Under the pieces are notes generated by a model. That model had not been told where the DNA came from, made no database searches, and saw only the letters and a list, made by a program, of their open reading frames with translations. Position numbers and translations under genes: made by a program. From Physcocola sp002396385 (GTDB lineage Bacteria > Bacteroidota > Bacteroidia > Bacteroidales > Paludibacteraceae), in contig CAMNDM010000017.1 in assembly GCA_946535435.1 (NCBI GenBank), positions 1-60,142 on the forward strand: a stretch of 60,142 nt of DNA, in the 5' to 3' direction. The stretch's first letter is position 1; each line of letters begins with the position of its first letter. This document shows positions 24,806 to 33,737 of the stretch, piece after piece.

Positions 24806-25894
24806 TCATATATCCAGGGGCGGGATTCTCCTCACCGCATCCCTCCGCTTCTCGTCCACGATCTTGGCGTATATCTGCGTTGTCTAGATCTGCCGGTGTC
24901 CTAGCAGTTTTGATACCGTGTACAGGTCCGTGCCGAGCGTCAGCAGCATCGTGGCGAAAGTGTGTCGTGCGCAGTGGAAGGTGATGTGCTTATCTATACC
25001 AGCCTTAGCAACCCATTTCGAAATGTTAGCGCACAATTGTGGCGGCGACCCGATACTGCCGAACACCGGGTCGTTTCCTTTCTTCCGCTCGCCCATCAGC
25101 GCCACCGCCTCGGCATTCACATCAATATATTGCACACCTCCGGTCTTTTTTTGCCTAAAGGACAGGCGTGTCATACCGTCCACCTCGGATACCTCCGACC
25201 ACCTCATCTTCGTCACGTCAGACAATCGCAAGCCCGTGAGGCATGAGAACAGGAACGCCCTGCGGATGTCATCCCTCGAGATAGGTGTCGCCGCCAGCCT
25301 TCTCAGTTCGTCCAACGTCAGATACTGCCTTTCACTGTCCCGCCTCTTCGGTCCTTCGACGCCCATGCAAGGGTCGGTCTTTATCAGGCGGCGCTTTAGC
25401 GCCTCGCGCAGAACAGTTCGGATGATTGAATAATAGGCAATTTTCGTATTCTGCGACAGTTTCTTCGAGGAGTCATACCCCGTGCCGGCGGTTTCCAAAT
25501 ACCTGACGAAACCACGCACCCAATCAACGCTTACCGAAGACAGGCGTATGTTCTTCGGCTCGTACGCTTTCAGGGCGGTACGCCCAGCCGGATACACGCC
25601 GTTGGAGGTCTTCTCCCGCATCACGACATCGAAAAAATCGTACAGCCCTAAGTCAACCGGGTCATCCAAGTCATACGCCTTTTTCTTCAGAAGGGTCAGC
25701 CGTTCGGCCCGTATGGCTTCCGCCAGCTGCATAGTCTCCTTATTCTTTCGTTTGTCGTCCCGGGTCAATTCGGGAACTAGGTAGAGCTTCAGACTTTCCT
25801 GCTTTCGCCTACCCCCCGATGTAATGTCGAGGAACAGCGTCGTCACGCCCTTCCTCTTTCTCATCCTCAGTATTACGTTGTTTTTATATTCCAT
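24806..25894 (-). pseudogene. Tyrosine integrase interrupted before the catalytic tyrosine
   Basis: The 336 readable residues have a SAM-like N-terminal domain (GLYDFFDVVMREKT, VRGFVRYLETAGTG) and a catalytic domain with the first Arg in CLTGLRLSDV, HCARHTF (H-x-x-R) and LLGHRQI. Codon 337 is TAG (24884-24886). In the same frame the sequence continues TTQIYAKIVDEKRRDAVRRI and ends at TGA 24806-24808; that stretch contains the tyrosine nucleophile (codon 24869-24871). The protein as encoded cannot recombine DNA unless the amber codon is suppressed or the assembly is wrong. It marks the right prophage end. Confidence 0.9.
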
Positions 25895-26189
25895 TCCTCT
25901 GCTGTTTTGTTGCGCAACGAAAGCGCAACATAGTTGCTAATAATTAATAGGTGGGGTGTGTGCCATTATCTAGAATTATACTGCAGTAATACAGCACACT
26001 AATAAATAATTGACGGCATTTGATGAGTAGTTAATTATAGGTTGAATTATTCATATTTTAGTTTTTATTCTTTTTTCAAAAATAAGAAAAATATCGGCTT
26101 TCTACAACACTAAAACAACAGAGATTTCAACAGCATTAGCTGACATTTTTGCATCTATTTAGTATCTTTACAGAAAGAAGATTTTGAGA
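25895..26189. other. Prophage-host junction region with inverted repeats
   Basis: Base composition drops sharply here. GTTGCGCAAC (25909-25918, palindromic) is followed by GCGCAAC (25923-25929). Further on, GTGTGTG (25956-25962) and CACAC (25995-25999) flank an imperfect palindrome around CTGCAG. These could be integrase arm sites and the right attachment site, but the core cannot be located without the left junction. The last 40 bases hold a TATCTTTA box that may be the pgeF promoter. Confidence 0.4.
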
Positions 26190-26984
26190 ATGTTGGAACG
26201 CATCATTAGGAGTACAGATTTTGAGAGTCAAAACCCTAGAATCGACCATTTTGTAACAACCCGCTCCAACGGGTATAGCACATCGGCCTATTCGAGTTTT
26301 AATTTAGGGAAATGGTGTGGAGAAGATCCGGAAACGACACGGTTCAATTACAAACTTTTAGGGAAGGAACTGCACATCGACAGCAACAACATAATCGTTC
26401 CCAGAGAAGTCCATAGCAACGAGACCGTTGTAATAGACGAACATTTCCTTCGTTGCAGTCTGGTAGAAAGAGAACGCCTTTTAGCGACAGCCGATGCCCT
26501 TGTCACAAGGCTTCCACGCGTTGCGATTGGTGTTACAACTGCCGATTGTGTTCCCATAATAGGCTACAATAGCAACGACACTATAGTTGCGATTCACGCT
26601 GGATGGAGAGGCATTGTAGCTGGAGTTATTGAATCGGCCTTCAAAAAGATGCAAGAAATCAGTCCATCGCAAGACTATCGTTTTCTCGTTGGACCATGCA
26701 TCGATGGAGACAGCTACGAAGTTGGAGAAGACGTCTGGGTACAATTTAAAGACAGATTTACAGATGCGGAACAAGACAAAATACTACGGAAGCGAGTCGG
26801 AGAAAAATTCTTTCCCGACATCCGCACAGCTGCCAGCATACAGTTAGAGCAACATTGTAGAACCAACCACATAAAACAGATTCAAATAGATACATACAGT
26901 AATCTGAATTTTTACTCAGTGAGAAGAGACGGCTTAAAAACTGGTCGGTTTGTCACCGGCATCATGCTAAAAGGGACCAATTAA
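26190..26984 (+). CDS. pgeF: PgeF/YfiH-type multicopper-fold protein
   Basis: The 264-residue protein has the family's zinc ligands: His75 in PREVHS, Cys120 in TTADCVPI and His136 in AIHAGWRG, plus GPCIDGDSYEVG. Members remove or prevent L-Ser in peptidoglycan stems in E. coli, and human FAMIN-like relatives act on purine nucleosides. The ATG at 26190 is preferred over a TTG six bases earlier. It is the first host gene after the prophage, followed by an M16 peptidase. Confidence 0.9.
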   Translation: MLERIIRSTDFESQNPRIDHFVTTRSNGYSTSAYSSFNLGKWCGEDPETTRFNYKLLGKELHIDSNNIIVPREVHSNETVVIDEHFLRCSLVERERLLATADALVTRLPRVAIGVTTADCVPIIGYNSNDTIVAIHAGWRGIVAGVIESAFKKMQEISPSQDYRFLVGPCIDGDSYEVGEDVWVQFKDRFTDAEQDKILRKRVGEKFFPDIRTAASIQLEQHCRTNHIKQIQIDTYSNLNFYSVRRDGLKTGRFVTGIMLKGTN

Positions 26985-27047
26985 AGATACAGATTTTGTA
27001 GAGACAGATAAAACAACTAACTTTACCATTGAATAAATGAAACAACA

Positions 27048-28283
27048 ATGCCAATCATTAACAAGTTCGCACTAGATAATGGGCTGAAAGTTCTCCACGT
27101 AGAGGATAAGAGCACACCATTGGTGGCTGTTAACATTCTTTACAACGTTGGTGCTAAAGATGAGAAAGAATGCCACACAGGCTTTGCACACCTCATGGAA
27201 CACCTTATGTTCGGAGGTTCAATAAACGTCCCCAACTTCGACGACGTGATGCAGAAAGCCGGAGGCGAAAACAATGCCTGGACAACAAACGATGTTACCA
27301 ATTTTTACGATATAGTTCCGAAGGAAAACGTAGAAACCGCTTTTTATCTAGAAGCAGACCGTATGCTGAGCCTTTGTTTTTCTGAGCAATCGCTGAAAGT
27401 TCAACGTCAAGTGGTATGCGAGGAATTCAAACAAAGGAATTTGAATAGGCCCTATGGCGATGTTGAAGAACTTATACGTGAAATGGTGTTCAAATCCCAC
27501 CCCTACAAATGGGTGACTATAGGGAAAGAGTTGAGTCACATCCAAAACACAACAATAGATGATGTGAAAGAATGGTTCTTCTCTCATTATGCGCCGAACA
27601 ACGCCATATTGTCGGTTGTAGGCAACATTACCTTCGAGGAGATAAAAGCACTGGCACACAAATGGTTCTCAGCCATCCCTGTCAGAAAAATTGCAGAAAG
27701 AACCTACCTGCCCGAACCGGTTCAAACAGAGCCACGCAGAACTAGAGTTGAGCGAGATGTTCCAAACGACTTGATTTGCAAAATTTACCATGCTCCTAAC
27801 ATAAAGCATAAAGACTACTATACTAGCGATTTTCTGACCGATATTTTCTCGTACAGCAAATCGTCAAGGCTGAACAAACACCTCGTTATGCAGAAGAACA
27901 AGTTTATACAAATCGATTCACATATCGGGTCTTTAGACGAGGAAGGCTTGGTATACATTAAAGGTATACCGGAGAAAAATGTATCAATAGAAGAAGCTGA
28001 ACAATTGATTATTGAGGAAATAGAACAATTCAAGAACAGCACTATTGAGGATAAAGAGATGCAAAAAGTCAGGAACGGATTTGAGTCGGACAAGCTCTAC
28101 CCTGCGCCAATAAACGATATCGCATACGATATCGCATATTATGAGTTGCTGGGAGACTGCGATCTTTACAATCAACGAATAGAGCGACATAACAGTGTAA
28201 AGGCCGAAGACATCATTGCACTGGCAAAGAAAATTTTCGTTCCGGAGAATTGTTCAACCCTCCAATATTGCAAAAAAAGTTAA
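27048..28283 (+). CDS. M16 family zinc peptidase
   Basis: The 411-residue protein has the inverted zinc motif HLMEH at residues 48-52 (H48, E51, H52) and the distal Glu in VVCEEFKQR. The second half is the usual inactive-like M16 fold (SSRLNKHLVMQKNKFIQIDS). There is no signal peptide, so it may be cytoplasmic, unlike many periplasmic homologues. It starts 63 bases after pgeF, so co-transcription is plausible. Confidence 0.9.
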   Translation: MPIINKFALDNGLKVLHVEDKSTPLVAVNILYNVGAKDEKECHTGFAHLMEHLMFGGSINVPNFDDVMQKAGGENNAWTTNDVTNFYDIVPKENVETAFYLEADRMLSLCFSEQSLKVQRQVVCEEFKQRNLNRPYGDVEELIREMVFKSHPYKWVTIGKELSHIQNTTIDDVKEWFFSHYAPNNAILSVVGNITFEEIKALAHKWFSAIPVRKIAERTYLPEPVQTEPRRTRVERDVPNDLICKIYHAPNIKHKDYYTSDFLTDIFSYSKSSRLNKHLVMQKNKFIQIDSHIGSLDEEGLVYIKGIPEKNVSIEEAEQLIIEEIEQFKNSTIEDKEMQKVRNGFESDKLYPAPINDIAYDIAYYELLGDCDLYNQRIERHNSVKAEDIIALAKKIFVPENCSTLQYCKKS

Positions 28284-28307
28284 AGACTATATAAAATCAT
28301 TTAATTT

Positions 28308-28339
28308 ATTGCTGCTATTCAGACAAAAAACTACTTTTG
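28308..28339 (+). promoter_or_regulatory. Bacteroidetes-type promoter
   Basis: ATTG (28308-28311) is followed after 20 bases by TACTTTTG (28332-28339), close to TTTG-N20-TAnnTTTG. It lies 17 bases upstream of the small membrane protein gene. Confidence 0.65.
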
Positions 28340-28356
28340 TTTTATAAAACAAGAAT

Positions 28357-28557
28357 ATGCTCAAGATTTTCTTATTATCGCTTGGTTTAATAGCCATTGC
28401 CGTGGCTTTGTTGGGTATTAAAGTTTTTTTTACTAAAAAAGGAAAATTTCCGAATACACATGTTTCGGGGAACAAATACCTGAGGGATAAAGGAATATTT
28501 TGCGTACAGACACAAGACAGAATAGCTAGAAACAAAAACATTAATAAAAAGAAATGA
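28357..28557 (+). CDS. Small membrane protein, conserved in Bacteroidetes
   Basis: The 66-residue protein has one N-terminal membrane helix (IFLLSLGLIAIAVALLGIKV) and a short basic tail with a Cys in IFCVQTQD. Its stop overlaps the next start (ATGA at 28554-28557), so it is translationally coupled to the OmpH-like gene. I do not know a function, but this pairing is common in Bacteroidetes. Confidence 0.65.
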   Translation: MLKIFLLSLGLIAIAVALLGIKVFFTKKGKFPNTHVSGNKYLRDKGIFCVQTQDRIARNKNINKKK

Positions 28558-29201
28558 AAAACAATCTTGCACTTGGCATTTTAACCGTTGCTGTTATCAT
28601 ACTGTACATTCTACATTTCTCCAGCAACAACTCTTCATCAGCTGCCTCCTGTCAAGGAACGGCAGACACGACCAGTGTAAAGGATAGTAGTGCGACAACA
28701 TTGAATGACACTGTGGCTACTGAAACTATGACTGTTAACAATGGCATAGCCTATGTTAACATGGATACACTTCTCGAGAAATACAAGTTTGCAAAAGACA
28801 TTAATGCGAGATTGTTGAAAAAAGAGAAAGACGCACGCGCGCAGCTTGAACGCAAAGACACACAGCTCCGGACCGATTATGCAAAAGTGGATGAACGCTA
28901 TAGAAAGGGCTTGATGACCCAAACAGAAGCGAAAACAGAATCGGAACGTCTGGCAAAACAACAACAGGAAATCCAGACTTTGAGTAACACTCTCACACAA
29001 AACCTGCTTGACGAACAAAAGAAATTCAACAAGCAGTTACAAGACACAATTCTTAAATTCTTCAAAGAGTACAATGAAGAAAAGCATTATCAGGCTATTT
29101 TCAGTAACACCAGCAACGACAACATCATATATGCCGAGAAGCAACTCAACATCACAACTGAAGTTGTAAACAAACTGAATGCCAGATATAAAAAGAAGTA
29201 A
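28554..29201 (+). CDS. OmpH/Skp-like periplasmic protein
   Basis: The 215-residue protein has an N-terminal hydrophobic helix (LGILTVAVIILYILHF), a low-complexity Ser/Thr linker, the IAYVNMDTLLEKYKFAKDIN entry typical of the OmpH family, a long coiled coil (residues about 85-150), and a C-terminal DNIIYAEKQLNITTEVV segment. Family members chaperone outer-membrane proteins. The N-terminus looks like an uncleaved anchor. Confidence 0.8.
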   Translation: MKNNLALGILTVAVIILYILHFSSNNSSSAASCQGTADTTSVKDSSATTLNDTVATETMTVNNGIAYVNMDTLLEKYKFAKDINARLLKKEKDARAQLERKDTQLRTDYAKVDERYRKGLMTQTEAKTESERLAKQQQEIQTLSNTLTQNLLDEQKKFNKQLQDTILKFFKEYNEEKHYQAIFSNTSNDNIIYAEKQLNITTEVVNKLNARYKKK

Positions 29202-29223
29202 TTATCAGCACCAATAACTAACT

Positions 29224-29254
29224 AAAGAAGAGAGGTTTACGCCTCCCTTCTTTT
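29224..29254 (+). terminator. Terminator
   Basis: AGAAGAGAGG pairs with CCTCCCTTCT around TTTACG, followed by TTTTTT. It closes the OmpH operon. Confidence 0.75.
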
Positions 29255-29269
29255 TTATTATAGAATACG

Positions 29270-30844
29270 ATGATATACACCAATATAGCCATTATAGCCA
29301 GTCCGGAGGTTGCCGGAGCGCCAACAAAGCTAAAAGTTGTTGTCGCTAAGAAATTGAAAATTTCAGAATCGGAAATCAACAACATAAGAATCATAAAAAA
29401 ATCAATTGACGCAAGGTCACGTATACAAATCAAGGTGAATATAACTGTCGATGTATACACAAAAGAAGACGAGCCCCAAAAAGAACTACAACAGTTCGAC
29501 TACAAAAATGTTAGTTCGTCAACACCTGTCATTGTTGTGGGTAGCGGACCAGCTGGTCTGTTTGCCGCTCTCCGTTTAATAGAACTGAACTTGAAGCCGA
29601 TTGTGTTAGAACGAGGGAAAGATGTTCTTGAGCGAAAGAAAGACATTGCGCAACTTGATCGTAACAAAGGACTTAACCCCGAATCTAATTATTGTTTCGG
29701 AGAAGGTGGGGCTGGAACATTCTCAGACGGGAAACTCTTCTCGCGTTCCAAGAAAAGAGGAAATTTTCAAAGAATACTACAAATTTTTAATAACCACGGT
29801 GCGTCAGATGAAATTTTGTATGAGGCACATCCACATATTGGCACCGATAAGCTACCAGAAATCATAAAAAACATACGTAAACGCATTATTGATCATGGCG
29901 GAGAGGTGCATTTCAGCACAAAGGTGACTGAACTTGTTATAAAAGACAGGTGCATTAAAGGAGTGAAAGTAGAAAACGGAGACAAATACGATGCCGATGC
30001 TGTCATTCTTGCTACAGGTCATTCCGCCCGCGATGTGTATGAAATGCTAAGGAAACAAGATGTTGAACTGGAATCTAAAGGTTTTGCAATGGGAGTTCGT
30101 GTCGAACATCCACAAAGGTTAATCGACCACATACAATACCACATAAATGGACAACGTTCAGAGTTTTTACCAGCGGCCAGTTACTCACTTGTAACCCAGG
30201 CAAAAGAGCGCGGTGTTTATTCTTTCTGTATGTGTCCTGGAGGTTTCATTGTTCCGGCCTCGACATACGAAGGTGAAACAGTAGTAAACGGCATGTCGCC
30301 TTCGCGCAGAAACTCTCCGTTTGCGAATTCCGGAATAGTGGTTGAAATAAGGCCGGAAGACATATTAAATATGAAAGAATATAGAAAATACGGAGTTTTA
30401 GCAGGTCTGAAATACCAACAAAACTACGAACAGCTATCCTTCCAGAATGGTGGAGGTTTCGCAATAGCACCCGCACAACGATTACTTGATTTTGTACGTG
30501 GCAAACAGTCGGCTACCCTACCTAAGACTTCGTATGTCCCTGGCTTGACCTCTTCCGCAATACACGAATGGCAACCCTCCTTCATAAGGGAACGTCTGCA
30601 AATTGGTTTTCAAGATTTCGACAAAAAAATGCGTGGCTTTCTAACTAACGAGGCAATCATTGTGGGAGTGGAATCAAGAACATCCTCGCCAATACGTATC
30701 CCACGCGACAACGAAACGCTCGAACACATCAACATTAAAGGTCTTTACCCATGTGGAGAGGGAGCCGGTTATGCGGGCGGAATCACATCGTCGGCAGTAG
30801 ACGGGGAAAAGTGCGCAGAAAAAATAGCAGAATGGTTAAAATAA
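29270..30844 (+). CDS. FAD-dependent oxidoreductase (COG2509-like)
   Basis: The 524-residue protein carries a dinucleotide-binding GSGPAGLFAALRL (about residues 92-104), a second FGEGGAGTFSDGKLFSR block characteristic of this family, ATGHSARDVYEML and the C-terminal GLYPCGEGAGYAGGI. An N-terminal ~80-residue domain precedes the FAD part, as in COG2509 proteins. The substrate is unknown. Confidence 0.85.
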   Translation: MIYTNIAIIASPEVAGAPTKLKVVVAKKLKISESEINNIRIIKKSIDARSRIQIKVNITVDVYTKEDEPQKELQQFDYKNVSSSTPVIVVGSGPAGLFAALRLIELNLKPIVLERGKDVLERKKDIAQLDRNKGLNPESNYCFGEGGAGTFSDGKLFSRSKKRGNFQRILQIFNNHGASDEILYEAHPHIGTDKLPEIIKNIRKRIIDHGGEVHFSTKVTELVIKDRCIKGVKVENGDKYDADAVILATGHSARDVYEMLRKQDVELESKGFAMGVRVEHPQRLIDHIQYHINGQRSEFLPAASYSLVTQAKERGVYSFCMCPGGFIVPASTYEGETVVNGMSPSRRNSPFANSGIVVEIRPEDILNMKEYRKYGVLAGLKYQQNYEQLSFQNGGGFAIAPAQRLLDFVRGKQSATLPKTSYVPGLTSSAIHEWQPSFIRERLQIGFQDFDKKMRGFLTNEAIIVGVESRTSSPIRIPRDNETLEHINIKGLYPCGEGAGYAGGITSSAVDGEKCAEKIAEWLK

Positions 30845-30915
30845 TAAGTAAAGGCAAAACCAATTATCTACATAAATAAGAACAGATTTTCAATAAAAAT
30901 GCAGATATTTGCATT

Positions 30916-31548
30916 ATGATTTCATTTTTCGTAAAAGGACTAATCATAGGAATAATCGTATCAGCACCAATAGGCCCTATAGGTTTATTGTGCGCCCAGC
31001 GCACATTAAGCAAAGGAAGGGCTCACGGATATGCCACCGCTATAGGAGCCACGCTATCAGACTTATTCTATGCTGTAATTGCAGTCTGTGGTATGTCTTT
31101 CGTCGTAGACTTCATAAAAGACCACCAGTTCGGGCTAAGGCTTGCGGGCTGTGCTGCCATTTTCTTATACGGTCTTTATACATATATCAACAACCCGGTT
31201 AACAAACTGAATAAAATACAACCAACGAAAGACTATATTCAAGACTGTCTATCATCTTTCGGACTAACAATAACCAATCCGTTAGTCATTTTGTTGTTTA
31301 TAGCCCTTTTCGCCAAATTCAACTACGTAAAAGACTCATTTACTCTAACAAACAACATTTTGGCGGTTCTGTTCATTTTAATTGGAGCCGCATTGTGGTG
31401 GATGTTGCTGGTCAACATAATCAGCTATTTCAGAGGAAGATTCAACATTCGTGGAATGGGTGTCATAAACAGGGGAACCGGTATATCTCTAATGGTTCTT
31501 TCAATCGGAGCATTTTTGTTCTGGGCCATAGAACCATACTTTCATTAG
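30916..31548 (+). CDS. LysE/RhtB-family exporter
   Basis: The 210-residue membrane protein begins ISFFVKGLIIGIIVSAPIGP, the LysE signature with the conserved small-residue and Pro motif, then GHGYATAIGATLSDLFYAV and a second half with three to four more helices. Members export amino acids or similar small molecules. The transported molecule cannot be told. Confidence 0.85.
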   Translation: MISFFVKGLIIGIIVSAPIGPIGLLCAQRTLSKGRAHGYATAIGATLSDLFYAVIAVCGMSFVVDFIKDHQFGLRLAGCAAIFLYGLYTYINNPVNKLNKIQPTKDYIQDCLSSFGLTITNPLVILLFIALFAKFNYVKDSFTLTNNILAVLFILIGAALWWMLLVNIISYFRGRFNIRGMGVINRGTGISLMVLSIGAFLFWAIEPYFH

Positions 31549-31573
31549 AATAAAACTCTAAAATTTCTTTAGT

Positions 31574-32107
31574 ATGAATAGCGTTATTGAACTTCTCAGA
31601 AACAGGCGCAGTATCCGTAAATACGAAGATCGACCTGTTGAGAAAGAAAAAATAGACACAATACTCCAGGCTGCCCTTATGGCGCCATCGTCTAAGAGAT
31701 GCACTCCGTGGCACTTTATTGTTGTCACAGACAAAGAAAAGCTATCGATGATGGCAAACAGCCGAACAATGGGTAGCTCGTTTGTCGCAAACGCAGCTGC
31801 TGCCATACTTGTCTTGGCGGAGGAAGCCAAAAGTGACGTGTGGGTGGAAGATGCTTCAATAGCAGCGACCCTTATGATGATCGAAGCCAACGACCTGGGG
31901 CTGGGTTGTTGCTGGGTGCAGGTTCGAAACAGACAAAAAGACGAACAGACAACCACAGAAAATTACCTTCGTTCGTTCCTTCACTTTCCTGAAAACCTAA
32001 AGGCTGAATGTATGATTGCATTAGGCTATAAAGCTGAGGAGAAAAAGCCTTTCGATGACGAACACATATTAAAAGACAGAGTGCATTTTAACGATTTCCA
32101 ATTATGA
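31574..32107 (+). CDS. Nitroreductase family protein
   Basis: The 177-residue FMN-dependent protein has the N-terminal RRSIRKYEDRPVEKEKIDTI, the MAPSSKRCTPWHFIVVTD loop and the GLGCCWVQ motif near residue 115. It reduces nitro, quinone or flavin-like substrates with NAD(P)H. Its stop overlaps the start of the next gene (ATGA at 32104-32107). Confidence 0.9.
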   Translation: MNSVIELLRNRRSIRKYEDRPVEKEKIDTILQAALMAPSSKRCTPWHFIVVTDKEKLSMMANSRTMGSSFVANAAAAILVLAEEAKSDVWVEDASIAATLMMIEANDLGLGCCWVQVRNRQKDEQTTTENYLRSFLHFPENLKAECMIALGYKAEEKKPFDDEHILKDRVHFNDFQL

Positions 32108-32433
32108 ACTTCGACGCAAAAAAATACTTTTCCGGCAGTAAAATGGGCTGGGCGGTAATACTCGTATTTTTTGGATTATTGATGCTTATGTATAAGCAAG
32201 ATTTCTTTATAGGTAGTTCAATCTATAGTCCCAAATATTTCCCTGCCTATGCAGGTGTGATATTCTTACTGACTCGGAATCTTTGGTCAGCTGCAGTAGC
32301 CCTTATTATTGCAGCCCTGATCAACGTTGGTTTTGTAGTAAGCACTTTTAAGACCTATTCCGACTTTGTGTTACCTGGTATTCTTGTTATAGCCGGTCTA
32401 ATCATAATATTCTATAACCATACCAAACGATAA
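32104..32433 (+). CDS. Small integral membrane protein
   Basis: The 109-residue protein has four predicted helices (MGWAVILVFFGLLMLMY; YFPAYAGVIFLLT; AAVALIIAALINVGF; LPGILVIAGLIIIFY). It resembles LiaF-transmembrane-like proteins common in Bacteroidetes. It is coupled to the nitroreductase gene, with six bases to the next gene. Confidence 0.6.
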   Translation: MNFDAKKYFSGSKMGWAVILVFFGLLMLMYKQDFFIGSSIYSPKYFPAYAGVIFLLTRNLWSAAVALIIAALINVGFVVSTFKTYSDFVLPGILVIAGLIIIFYNHTKR

Positions 32434-32438
32434 AAGAC

Positions 32439-33203
32439 GTGAGCATTGTTATGCTGGGAAGTGGTAACCTGGCCACTAATTTATCGTTATCTTTAAAAAA
32501 GGCCGGATTACACATATGCCAGGTCTACAGCAAAACCCAAGAGCATGCCAAAGAACTGGCCGGGCTGTTGGATTGTGAATACACGACAACGCCAGAGAAA
32601 GTTTTCAATGCCGACATCTATATATCGGCAGTAAAAGACAGTGTTTGTACGGAAGTTTGGGACAAGATTAAGTTTAACAACAAGCTTGTACTTCATACTT
32701 CAGGTTCACTCGATATGCAACTTTTGAAAGATTACTCCAATAATTATGGAGTTCTGTACCCTTTGATGACTTTCACAAAAAAAAGGCATATTGACTTTAC
32801 TGATATTCCTATCCTAGTTGAAGCGAATACGTTAAAAAACTGCGAGTCTATCATCGAAATCGCAGAAAAGCTCAGTAAAAAAATACAAATTGTCAACTCG
32901 ATACAAAGAGCGCAAATGCATATGGCTGCTGTATGGGCAAACAATTTCACAAACCATATGTATGCCATTGCGAAATCGATTACCGAAAAAAACAATTTGC
33001 CTTTTTCCCTGTTGCTACCTCTGATCGATGAGACAGCATGGAAAGTTCACGATATAGAGCCCATTGAAGCACAAACAGGCCCAGCTGTCCGTTTTGATGA
33101 AAACATCATTAACAAACATATTAAGGCCTGCCCACAAGAATATAAACAATTATATAAGACAATTAGCGAGAGCATCCACGCTTTGTCGGAGCACAAAAAA
33201 TGA
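32439..33203 (+). CDS. Rossmann-like and DUF2520 domain protein
   Basis: The 254-residue protein starts at GTG with the Rossmann motif MLGSGNLATNLSLSLKKAGL (residues 5-24). The C-terminal half matches DUF2520 (AAVWANNFTNHMYAIAKSIT; GPAVRFDENIINKH). In Bacteroidetes it is usually found beside a KdsC-type phosphatase, as here. A NAD(P)-dependent reductase role is inferred. Its stop overlaps the next start. Confidence 0.8.
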   Translation: MSIVMLGSGNLATNLSLSLKKAGLHICQVYSKTQEHAKELAGLLDCEYTTTPEKVFNADIYISAVKDSVCTEVWDKIKFNNKLVLHTSGSLDMQLLKDYSNNYGVLYPLMTFTKKRHIDFTDIPILVEANTLKNCESIIEIAEKLSKKIQIVNSIQRAQMHMAAVWANNFTNHMYAIAKSITEKNNLPFSLLLPLIDETAWKVHDIEPIEAQTGPAVRFDENIINKHIKACPQEYKQLYKTISESIHALSEHKK

Positions 33204-33724
33204 GAAGTTTTTTTTCTGAAATCAATAAGATAAAGGCCTTTGCCTTTGATGTCGACGGCGTTTTATCGTCCGACACTGTTCCTTTATTTCCCACTGGCGA
33301 GCCAATGCGTGTTGTGAACATAAAAGACGGATACGCACTCCAACATGCTGTAAAAAAAGGTTACCCGATAGCTATCATAACCGGAGGTCACACCGAGGCT
33401 GTAAAAAACAGATTCGAAGGTCTGGGCATAAAAAGCATATATATGCATTCTGCCTATAAAGTAGACGATTTTCTTGATTTTGTAAAAAAGAACAACCTTA
33501 CTCCTGACGAAGTTCTTTATATGGGAGACGACATACCAGACTACAAAGTGATGCAAATATGCGGTTTCCCATGCTGTCCGGCTGACGCAGTAGAGGAAAT
33601 AAAACAAGTTTCATGTTATATTTCCGACAAAAAAGGCGGTTATGGTTGTGGCAGAGATGTTATAGAGAAAGTGCTAAAAGCGCAAGGGAAATGGATGGAC
33701 GACGCAAAAGCTTTCGGTTGGTAA
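33200..33724 (+). CDS. kdsC: KdsC-type HAD phosphatase
   Basis: The 174-residue protein has the HAD nucleophile FDVDG (Asp17, Asp19), motif II in IITGGH and motif III/IV in YMGDDIPDYKVM. This is the capless, tetrameric KdsC class that dephosphorylates KDO 8-phosphate for lipopolysaccharide. It could also act on related sugars such as KDN phosphate. It is translationally coupled to the DUF2520 gene and followed by the UbiA-like gene. Confidence 0.85.
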   Translation: MRSFFSEINKIKAFAFDVDGVLSSDTVPLFPTGEPMRVVNIKDGYALQHAVKKGYPIAIITGGHTEAVKNRFEGLGIKSIYMHSAYKVDDFLDFVKKNNLTPDEVLYMGDDIPDYKVMQICGFPCCPADAVEEIKQVSCYISDKKGGYGCGRDVIEKVLKAQGKWMDDAKAFGW

Positions 33725-33737
33725 AAAATTTCACGAT

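Noticed and set aside
54..25894. Diversity-generating retroelement, as in some Bacteroides Mu-like phages
   Set aside because: No reverse transcriptase and no template/variable repeat pair were seen in the visible part; the fibre repeats are protein-level shaft repeats. It could lie outside the window.
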